Notes under the pieces: generated by a model | Databases searched by the model: none | What the model saw: the letters and a program-made list of their open reading frames with translations, nothing else | What the model was told of the DNA's origin: nothing | Part shown: positions 57,196 to 64,000 of the stretch, one piece after another | How positions within the stretch are numbered: the stretch's first letter is position 1 | Layout: the number at the start of each line of letters is the position of its first letter | Assembly (NCBI GenBank): GCA_965240325.2 | Contig: OZ251247.1 | Span: 620,001-684,000 of the forward strand | Reading direction: 5' to 3' | Length of the DNA stretch: 64,000 bases | DNA from: Rebecca billardiae RCC1528 | Taxonomy: Eukaryota; Haptophyta | Made by a program: the position numbers and the translations under genes

Positions 57196-57582
57196 TCAAC
57201 TTGGGGGTGACTTTCCCTCCTGACCCGTTTGCTTGGCATGGCTGCTGCTCTGGGTCGGAACGGGCGGCGAGGGGCGAGGCTGCGGCGGCACCGTCGTTGC
57301 ACCAGGCGTCGAGTTGGAGCGGTGCTTCTTCTCCCCAGCCTCAGCCTTGCCCTCCGCGGTTGCTCGAGGCTTCAGCTCTGGCTTTGATTGCCGTCGACGC
57401 GGCAAAGGATTCAGCGCCCCAGAGGCGCCGATGCCCGCATCGATGCGCCGGTCCATCGAAGCCGAGCGGTAGGGGCGGTGCACGGCGGAGTGCTCATGGC
57501 GCGGGTCCTGCTCGTGCCCGGGTCCGTGGAAGCCGTACCCGTCGTACCACACGCCGCCCCCCGGGCCTATGCCCCGCGACAT
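57196..57582 (-). CDS. Hypothetical Gly/Pro/His-rich protein or terminal exon
   Basis: 128 residues if started at ATG 57582 (MSRGIGPGGGVWYDGYGFHG), stop at 57196. Just upstream CCTTGACAG (about 57605-57597) could be a splice acceptor, in which case this is a last exon. The composition is biased but protein-like: Gly/Tyr/His/Asp first, then basic, then Ser/Pro/Gln/Lys-rich (PQPRPSPPVPTQSSSHAKQ). It is probably intrinsically disordered. No family recognised. Confidence 0.33.
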   Translation of the reverse strand: MSRGIGPGGGVWYDGYGFHGPGHEQDPRHEHSAVHRPYRSASMDRRIDAGIGASGALNPLPRRRQSKPELKPRATAEGKAEAGEKKHRSNSTPGATTVPPQPRPSPPVPTQSSSHAKQTGQEGKSPPS

Positions 57583-57961
57583 GGACGCATGCACGGCTGT
57601 CAAGGACGATCATCCATTCCGGTCTCCAGCGGAGGCACCCGGATTTCCTTTCGCACCATCACAGCGACAGTTGGGCAGTGAGTTGAGAGTGGCGCCTGAG
57701 CCGTGCGCCTCTTATTCTTATTATCTAGAAAACTGTACGACAGAGTAGTAATAGTACATCAGTACTTTGCGTCCGTCCACGCGCATCGGTATTGCCGCCG
57801 CCGGCACGGATCACATCGCATGCACATCGGCGCGCGCTCTCAACAGGGTCCACTGGGGCCATGCGCCGCGTAGGCGGACGGCTCAGGCCGCGCGCAGCAT
57901 GCGATTGCGAGCGCCATGCGGCGGCCACGCCCACCACCGTCGCCAAGAGGCGCGTCTGCCG
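57583..57961. other. Intergenic, with repeat-family copy
   Basis: A diverged reverse-sense copy of the 43-bp repeat family lies at about 57693-57728 (CTCTTATTCTTATTATCTAG). No gene seen. Confidence 0.45.
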
Positions 57962-59464
57962 TCAGGACGAGCCCACCCGCCTCAGGGGTGGCAGCTCCGT
58001 GACGCGAGTGGGCGTGCGCCGGTCCGCCGTCCCGTGCTCCCGGCTCAGCCCAAGCCCGAGCGCCGCCGACTGTGAGCCGCTCGAATAGGCGGCGCCATCC
58101 GCGGTGACGAACAGCGCGAGGTCGCGGCTGGGCGCGCAGCCCACCACGCGCTCGTGTGAGAGGGCCGCCACGCGCGCCGGGGGCTGGAGGGCGGTGTAGC
58201 CGGCCCCCCGCACGAGCCCGCTGCAGACCCCCAGCGTGTGCACGCTGCCGTCCGCGCCCAGCACCACGCTGCCCCTATTGCCGGCGCGTGCGCGCACAGC
58301 GCGCACGCGTGCGAGCGACTCGACGGGTGCGGGCGCCGGCCAGTCGACACCCTGCGCTTCGGGGCACAGGCACGCGCCCGAGCCGAACGCGTGCACGGCC
58401 CCCTCGTCGTCCACCACCAGGCTGTGCCACACGCCCGCGCTCACGTGCACGGCGCGCAGGCCCGCGAGCGCCTCGATGCGCCTCGGCGTGTGCTGATGCT
58501 GCCGGTCGCCGTGGCCGAGGCGGCCTAGATGCCCGCCGCCGCAGGAGTAGACGGCGCCATGCGCGGCGAGCACGAGGACGTGTGCCATGCCGGCGGACAC
58601 TCCGCCGACGCGCACGCCGCGCAGCGCCTCGATGCGCGTCGGCTCCAACCGGTCCTCCGTGTCGCCGTGGCCGAGCTGGCCGCAGCTGTTGTGGCCCCAG
58701 CTGTACACGCAGCCATCCACACTGGAAGCAAAGCTGTAGGCTGCCCCAGCTGCGATGCACGCGGTAGTCTCGGGGGAGACCGCCCCATCCAGCCGCACGA
58801 AGCCATGGCGGGGCGCCGTGTCGCCCAGCCCGAGCTGCCCGTACTCGTTCTCGCCACAGCCGTACACAGCGCCAGCCTCGCTCAGCGCGAGCAGGTGGTC
58901 CCAGCCAGCGGCCACCGCGACCACGCGCACTGCGCTGAGCGAGGGCACGCGCGTGGGCACGGGGACAGGTGGGACGCTCGCGCGCGCCGCTGAGTGGCCC
59001 AGTGCCGTGGGTGCGCACCACACGCGCACGGCGGGCTCCTCGTCCCCCACCGCCTCCTCGCCGCACGTGTGCAGCCCGCCCTCCGCGCCCACAAACGCGC
59101 TGAACGCCAGCTTGGAGGTGCGGCTCGCGGCGGCCACGCGTGCGTGCGCGCATGCGAGCGCGGTGATTCGCTCGCGCACGAGCAGCTCCTCTATCCACGT
59201 GCACGCGTCCGTGGGTAGCGTCTCCGGAAGGGCGGAGTGGTGGCCGCGCGCATGCGCGCGCTCGCGCAGCGCGTGCTCGACAGGCGAGCGCCGCCCAGGA
59301 GCGCCACGGAAGAGGCGAGAGGCGGCGCTTGCGCTGACAATGGCCGACAGCGGCATGGCCAGCACGATGCGCTCGATGATATCCACGGGCATGTCCGTGA
59401 GCGTCCGCCCCGCCGCGTCGGAGGTGGATGATGGCGGTAGGGGGGTGACGCCGGCGGCCGCCAT
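57962..59464 (-). CDS. F-box/RCC1-repeat protein, copy 8
   Basis: 500 residues from ATG 59464 (MAAAGVTPLPPSSTSD). The F-box-like motif MPVDIIERIVLAMPLSAI is followed by SASAASRLFRGAPG. The first blade reads FVGAEGGLHTCGEE, later ones VYGCGENEYGQLGLGD and CVYSWGHNSCGQLGHGD. The fifth is shortened (HAFGSGACLCPEAQG), as in copies 7 and 9, so these three share a subgroup feature. The end RVTELPPLRRVGSS replaces the QLPPLQLGSWSAS end of copies 1-5. It lies head-to-tail with copy 9. Confidence 0.88.
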   Translation of the reverse strand: MAAAGVTPLPPSSTSDAAGRTLTDMPVDIIERIVLAMPLSAIVSASAASRLFRGAPGRRSPVEHALRERAHARGHHSALPETLPTDACTWIEELLVRERITALACAHARVAAASRTSKLAFSAFVGAEGGLHTCGEEAVGDEEPAVRVWCAPTALGHSAARASVPPVPVPTRVPSLSAVRVVAVAAGWDHLLALSEAGAVYGCGENEYGQLGLGDTAPRHGFVRLDGAVSPETTACIAAGAAYSFASSVDGCVYSWGHNSCGQLGHGDTEDRLEPTRIEALRGVRVGGVSAGMAHVLVLAAHGAVYSCGGGHLGRLGHGDRQHQHTPRRIEALAGLRAVHVSAGVWHSLVVDDEGAVHAFGSGACLCPEAQGVDWPAPAPVESLARVRAVRARAGNRGSVVLGADGSVHTLGVCSGLVRGAGYTALQPPARVAALSHERVVGCAPSRDLALFVTADGAAYSSGSQSAALGLGLSREHGTADRRTPTRVTELPPLRRVGSS

Positions 59465-59641
59465 TGGTGCGTCGTCCGCCAGGCGGGGACCGGTCGCCGA
59501 TTCACAGCCGCCCGCGCCCAGTTCCGGGTGGCTTGGTCCGGTGGTGGTGGTGGTGACGAGCTGACGAACGCTTCCGCATCAAGCCGGCTGATGACTAGTC
59601 CCGACGCACCAACTCACACGCATCTAGCTACGCAAGGTACG

Positions 59642-61174
59642 CTAAACGGCTTCGCACAGCAGCGACGGCAGCTGATGGATGCGCTCGGGCACGTCCACGC
59701 CGTCTCCGTCGTTCAACAGCGGCTCGTCAGCGGTGCTCACGCCAAGCCCGAGCGCTGCCGACTGCTTGCCGCACGAGTACGCTGCGCCGTCCGCTGTCAC
59801 AAACAGCGCGTGCTCAGGGCCGAGTGCGCAGGAGACCACGCGCGCGTGCGCCAGCGCGTGCACGCTCGCCCCCGGGAGCACCTTCCGCGCGCCGTGCCCG
59901 CGCTGCAGCCCCAGCCGACCGCTCCGGTTGTAGCCGAACGCGTGCACGCTGCCGTCCGCGCCCAGCACCGCGCTCGCACGGTGCGCTGAGCACGCGCGCA
60001 CGGCGCGCACGCCCGCGAGCGCGTCCATGCGGCGCGGCGTGAGCCGTCTCGGGTCGTCGATGCTGCCGCCCAGGCACGCGCCCGGGCCGCACGAGTACAC
60101 CGCGCCGCCCGCGTCCACCACCACGCTGTGCCAGTCGCCCGCGCTCACGTGCACGGCGCGCACGCCCGCGAGCGCCTCGATGCGCCTCGGCGTGTGCCGC
60201 TGCTGCTGGTCGCCGTGGCCGAGCCGGCCGTGTTGGCCGTCGCCGCACGAGTAGACGGCGCCGCTGGTCGAGAGGAGCAGCGTGTGGACGCCGCACGCGC
60301 TCACGCCGCCCACGCGCACGCCGTCCAGCGCCTCGATGCGCGTCGGCTCCCGCCGCGCCTTCCTGTCGCCGTGGCCGAGCTGGCCGCACTCGTTGCGGCC
60401 CCAGCTGTACGCGCAGCCGGCCGCGGTGAGGGCGAAACTTTGAAGGCAGCCCGCTGCAATGCACACGACGGGCTGGGGCTCCAAGCCGCGCACGAGCTCG
60501 AACACCTCGCGGACGTCCCGCCCCCCGAGCCCGAGCTGGCCGTTCCCGTTCTCGCCGCAGCCGTACACCGTCCCGGCCTCGCTCAGCGCCAGCAGGTGAA
60601 GGCGCCCTGCGGCCACAGAGCGCACGCGCACCGCGGAGAGCGAGGCCACGCGGGTCGGCACGCGCACGGGCGGCGCCGCGGGTCCGTCGTCGTGGCCGAG
60701 CGCGAGAGGGGCGACGCGCTCCGTCAGCGCGTCCCCGTCCTCCTCCTCCTCGGCGTAGTCGTCGTCGTCCTCCTTCTCCTCGCCGCACGTGTGCAGCCCG
60801 CCGTCCGCGTCCACAAACGCGCTCAAGCCCACCTCCTCCTCCATCCCGCCCGCGGCCACGGCCAGCGCGTGAGTGCGCGCGAGCGCGAGGACGGCTTCGT
60901 GGTGTAGCAGCTCCTCGGTCCACGTGCGCACGCCGTCCGGCAGCGCGGCCAGAAGGGCGCGAGCGTGCCCGCGCGCGCGCGCGCGCTCGCGCAGTGCGTG
61001 CTCGACCGGCGAGCGGCCGCCGGGCGCGCCGCGGAAGAGGCGCGAGGTGGCGTTGGCGGCGGCGATGGCACGCAGCGACTGTGCGAACAGAATGCGCTCG
61101 ATGATCTCGGCGGGCAGGTCCGCCAGCTGCCGTGGCGCTGAGGAGGGCTCGTCGCCCTCGCTTGATGTCGTCAT
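59642..61174 (-). CDS. F-box/RCC1-repeat protein, copy 9
   Basis: 510 residues from the ATG at 61174 (MTTSSEGDEPSSAPRQ). The F-box-like motif is LPAEIIERILFAQSLRAI, then ANATSRLFRGAPGG. A strongly acidic insert (EDDDDYAEEEEDGD) sits in the first blade, at the place where copy 1 also has one. Blades include VYGCGENGNGQLGLGG, CAYSWGRNECGQLGHGD and VYSCGDGQHGRLGHGD. The short fifth reads VYSCGPGACLGG. Its start is 93 bp from the divergent copy 10. Confidence 0.88.
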   Translation of the reverse strand: MTTSSEGDEPSSAPRQLADLPAEIIERILFAQSLRAIAAANATSRLFRGAPGGRSPVEHALRERARARGHARALLAALPDGVRTWTEELLHHEAVLALARTHALAVAAGGMEEEVGLSAFVDADGGLHTCGEEKEDDDDYAEEEEDGDALTERVAPLALGHDDGPAAPPVRVPTRVASLSAVRVRSVAAGRLHLLALSEAGTVYGCGENGNGQLGLGGRDVREVFELVRGLEPQPVVCIAAGCLQSFALTAAGCAYSWGRNECGQLGHGDRKARREPTRIEALDGVRVGGVSACGVHTLLLSTSGAVYSCGDGQHGRLGHGDQQQRHTPRRIEALAGVRAVHVSAGDWHSVVVDAGGAVYSCGPGACLGGSIDDPRRLTPRRMDALAGVRAVRACSAHRASAVLGADGSVHAFGYNRSGRLGLQRGHGARKVLPGASVHALAHARVVSCALGPEHALFVTADGAAYSCGKQSAALGLGVSTADEPLLNDGDGVDVPERIHQLPSLLCEAV

Positions 61175-61267
61175 CAGTACTACTTAGTCAAGCAACTGCG
61201 GCGGTCCCCGCCAGCAGCCGCCGCCGCCATCGTGTTCCGCACGACCCGGACGATCGATCGCGAAGAG
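61175..61267. promoter_or_regulatory. Shared spacer of divergent copies 9 and 10
   Basis: 93 bp between two ATGs of the same gene family on opposite strands. Contains ACTACTTAGTCAAGCAACTG. A shared promoter is inferred from distance only. Confidence 0.35.
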
Positions 61268-62767
61268 ATGGCGGCACCACCAGCATCGGCGACGACGCGC
61301 ACGCGTCCCGCGGCTCCCGCGGGAGCGCAGCGGCTGACCGACCTGCCGCCCGAGCTCGTCTCGCGCATCCTTGCCCACTTTGACGACGTTGGCGACCTCG
61401 TTGCCGCCAACGCCGCCTCTCGCCTCTTCCGCGGCGCGCCGCTCGAGCACGCGCTGCGCGAGCGGGCGCGCGCGCGCGGGCACTCGCATGCGCTGCCCAC
61501 GACGCTGCCCGCGGGCGCGCGCACGTGGACGGAGGAGCTGCTCGCCCGCGAGCGCGTGCACGAGCTCGCGTGCGGGCACGGCCAGGTCGTCGTCGCAGTT
61601 GGCACCGATGATCACCCGTTCAGCGCGTTTGTGGACGCGGACGGTGGCGTGCACACCTGTGGCGAGCCGCCGGGCCAAGTCGAACTCTCGCGGCGGGAGC
61701 GTAGCGCCTTGGCCTGGCGAGTATTCGCAGCAATGCGACACGCAGCCTGCTCGCCGCATCCGACGCGCGTGACCTCACTCTCGGCGGTGCGCGTGCGTTC
61801 TGTGGCCGCTGGCTATGACCACCTGCTCGTGCTGAGCGAGGCCGGTGCCGTGTACAGCTGCGGCGAGAACGAGTACGGCCAGCTGGGGCTCGGCCATCGG
61901 GCGGAGGACGCGCATGTGTTCGTGCCGTTGCCCGCGCTGGACGCCGAGCTCGTCGTGGCCATCGCCGCGGCTGGCCTTCACAGCCTCGCGCTCACCGCCG
62001 CGGGCTGTGCGTACAGCTGGGGCTACAACAGGGACGGCCAGCTCGGCCACGGCGACAGGAAGCACCGGTGGGAGCCGACGCGCATCGAGGCGCTCGACGG
62101 CGTGCGCGTGGGCGGCGTTGCAACTGGGGATGGACACACGCTACTGCTCTCGGCGCAAGGCGCGGTCTACTCGTGCGGCTGGGGCTACAAGGGCCGTCTC
62201 GGCCACGGCGACGAGCAGGAGCAGCACACGCCGAGGCGCATCGAGGCGCTCGCGGGCGTGCGCGCCGTGCACGTGAGCGCGGGCGAAGCGCACAGCCTGG
62301 TGGTGGACGCGGAGGGCGGCGTGTGCTCGTTCGGCTTTGGCCGCAACGGCGAGCTTGGGCACGGCGACGACCTTGACCAGGAGATGCCCACGCCCATCGA
62401 GGCGCTGGCGGGTGTGCGCGCCGTGCGCGCGTGTGCAGGCCATTGCAGCAGCGCGGTGCTGGGCGCGGACGGCAGCGTGCACACGTTCGGCGACAACAGT
62501 ACTGGGCAGCTCGGCCGGACATCGTCCCACCCGGTGGTCAACGCGCAGCCCGCGCGGCTGCACGCCCTCTCACACGCGTGCGTGCTGGGGTGCTCGCTCA
62601 GCAACTCCCACGCGCTGTACGCCACAGCGGACGGCGGTGCGTACGCGTGTGGGCGGAAGGTGGCCGCGCTCGGCCTCGGCGTGAACGACCTGGTCGACCC
62701 GCAAGCAAAGCAGCGGACGCCGCAGCGCGTGGCGCAGCTGCCGCCCCTTGCAGGCACGCTCCGCTGA
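61268..62767 (+). CDS. F-box/RCC1-repeat protein, copy 10
   Basis: 499 residues from ATG 61268 (MAAPPASATTRTRPAAP), chosen because copy 11 has the equivalent start; the frame is open 12 codons further upstream. The F-box-like motif is the most canonical here: LTDLPPELVSRILAHFDDV, then ANAASRLFRGAP. The GGRSPV segment found after this block in other copies is missing, a deletion shared with copy 11. Seven propeller units follow, such as VYSCGENEYGQLGLGH, CAYSWGYNRDGQLGHGD and VCSFGFGRNGELGHGD, with the end VAQLPPLAGTLR. It is tandem with copy 11. Confidence 0.88.
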   Translation: MAAPPASATTRTRPAAPAGAQRLTDLPPELVSRILAHFDDVGDLVAANAASRLFRGAPLEHALRERARARGHSHALPTTLPAGARTWTEELLARERVHELACGHGQVVVAVGTDDHPFSAFVDADGGVHTCGEPPGQVELSRRERSALAWRVFAAMRHAACSPHPTRVTSLSAVRVRSVAAGYDHLLVLSEAGAVYSCGENEYGQLGLGHRAEDAHVFVPLPALDAELVVAIAAAGLHSLALTAAGCAYSWGYNRDGQLGHGDRKHRWEPTRIEALDGVRVGGVATGDGHTLLLSAQGAVYSCGWGYKGRLGHGDEQEQHTPRRIEALAGVRAVHVSAGEAHSLVVDAEGGVCSFGFGRNGELGHGDDLDQEMPTPIEALAGVRAVRACAGHCSSAVLGADGSVHTFGDNSTGQLGRTSSHPVVNAQPARLHALSHACVLGCSLSNSHALYATADGGAYACGRKVAALGLGVNDLVDPQAKQRTPQRVAQLPPLAGTLR

Positions 62768-63043
62768 GCACGCGTACGCGGGTGCAGCAGGATGCACACC
62801 GCCATGATGAGCAGCCTGAGCCCCCTGAGTGCAGTGCCACACACTCCCCTAGCTGCTGCTTCTCTCCAACCCCCTGCTCAGCACTACAGTACGTAAGCTA
62901 CAGTCTTCCGGTCGTAGTACAGTAGGCGTAAGTACGTACACTACGGTGGTACCGCGGGTATCCTTAGGTCGAGCAGTGCGCACGCTTACTCAATGATGTG
63001 CGACCAACCGCCAGCGCGCAGCACCCTCCGGCTCGGAGCGGAG
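62768..63043. promoter_or_regulatory. Spacer between copies 10 and 11, CAGTCGTA-like motifs
   Basis: At 62885-62945 the sequence has CTACAGTACGTAAGC, CGGTCGTAGTACAGTAGG and CGTAAGTACGTAC, resembling the upstream stretches of copies 1 and 4 and lying about 100-160 bp before the copy 11 ATG. Confidence 0.35.
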
Positions 63044-64000
63044 ATGGCACCAGCAGCATCGGCGACGACGCGCACGCGTGCCGCGGCGCCCCCGGGTGTG
63101 CGGCGGCTGACCGACCTGCCGCCCGAGCTCGTCTCGCGCATCCTCTCTCATCTGGATTGCGCGTGTGACCTCGCCGCCGCCAACGCCGCCTCGCGCCTCT
63201 TTCGCGGCGCGCCGCTCGAGCACGCGCTGCGCGAGCGGGCGCGCACGCGCGGCCACGCCCGCGCTGCCTGAGACGCTGCCCGCGGGCGCGCGCACGTGGA
63301 CGGAGGAGCTGCTCGCCCGTGAACGCGTGTACGAGCTTGCATGCGAGCACGGGCAGGTCGTGGTCGCTGCTGGCACCGATGATCACCCGTTCAGCGCGTT
63401 TGTGGACGCGGACGGCGGCGTGCACACCTGTGGCGAGCCGCCGGGCCAAGTCGAACTCTCACGGCGGGAACGCAAGGCCTTGGCCGGGGGAGTATTCGCT
63501 TTAATGCGACACGCAGCCTGCTCGCCGCATCCGACGCGCGTGGCCTCGCTCAGCGCAGTGCGCGTGCGTTCTGTGGCCGCTGGCTGGGCCCACCTGCTCG
63601 CGCTGAGCGAGGCTGGCGCCGTGTACGCGCGCGGCCACAACGACTACGGCCAGCTGGGGCTGGGTCACCAGGCGGAGGACGCGCATGCGTTCGTGCCACT
63701 GCCTGCGCTGGACGCCGCGCTCGTTGTGGGCATTGCCGCTGGCCCCCTTCACAGCCACGCGCTCACCGCCGCTGGGTGTGCATACAGCTGGGGCAACAAC
63801 TACTGCGGCCAGCTCGGCCACGGCGACAAGGACCGGTGGGAGCCGACGCGCATCGAGGCGCTGCGCGGCGTGCGCGTGGGTGGGATCGCAGCAGGGGTAG
63901 CCCACACGTTGCTTCTCTCGACCAGCGGCGCCGTCTACTCGTGCGGCCGCGGCCAGCACGGCCAGCTCGGCCACGGCGACCAGCAGCAGCGGTATGCGCT
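63044..64000 (+). pseudogene. F-box/RCC1-repeat gene, copy 11, frameshifted, cut by window edge
   Basis: Starts at ATG 63044 (MAPAASATTRTRAAAPPG) and matches copy 10 through the F-box-like LPPELVSRILSHLD and ANAASRLFRGAP. At about 63260-63266 two bases are missing from a CGCG run, so the frame ends at TGA 63269-63271 after 75 residues. Beyond that, the family sequence continues in another frame to the window end: FSAFVDADGGVHTCGEPPG, VYARGHNDYGQLGLGH (Arg where Cys is usual), CAYSWGNNYCGQLGHGD and VYSCGRGQHGQLGHGD. The rest lies outside the window. A sequencing error in the CG run is a real alternative to a pseudogene. Confidence 0.8.

Overview
This window is GC-rich nuclear DNA from a unicellular eukaryote, most likely a microalga with a red-algal-derived complex plastid (a haptophyte is my best guess; a pelagophyte or another stramenopile alga is possible). 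Three things point there. Genes carry spliceosomal introns whose donors mostly read GTGCGC. One protein has a signal peptide ending in an ASAF-type site, as in plastid-targeted proteins of such algae. Gene families are tandemly expanded among AT microsatellites and small DNA transposons.

Layout. 1-12.8 kb: almost no recognisable genes. It holds a low-complexity open frame with interstitial telomere-like hexamers, several diverged direct and inverted repeats, and a 216-bp AT tract. 12.8-18.3 kb: a four-exon gene for a predicted cell-surface protein of about 1592 residues (signal peptide, about 40 RTX-like 32-residue repeats, C-terminal membrane helix). 20.1-23.7 kb (minus): a ten-exon eIF4A3 DEAD-box helicase gene, with telomere-like repeats at the 3' ends of two introns. 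Perfect 43-bp inverted repeats bracket this stretch. 24.3-27.8, 36.3-41.3, 52.4-53.9 and 55.4-64.0 kb: eleven members of one F-box plus RCC1-propeller family, of which three are broken (two frameshifted, one with a single Cys-to-TGA change). 27.8-36.2 kb: repeats, AT tract and degraded coding fragments. 41.4 kb: a plastid-type parvulin. 42.1-50 kb: two copies of a DNA-transposon-like element (one carrying a nested TIR element), a tandem duplication, and a secreted glycosyltransferase-like gene. 51.0-52.3 kb: a three-exon single-pass membrane protein of unknown function. 54.1-55.3 kb: another secretory glycosyltransferase-like gene.

The genes do not form one pathway. The common theme is a rapidly duplicating F-box/RCC1 family interleaved with single-copy housekeeping and secretory genes. 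The most unusual single object is the 12.8-18.3 kb repeat protein. All gene models come from reading frames, splice-site phase and family resemblance; no transcript or database evidence was available.
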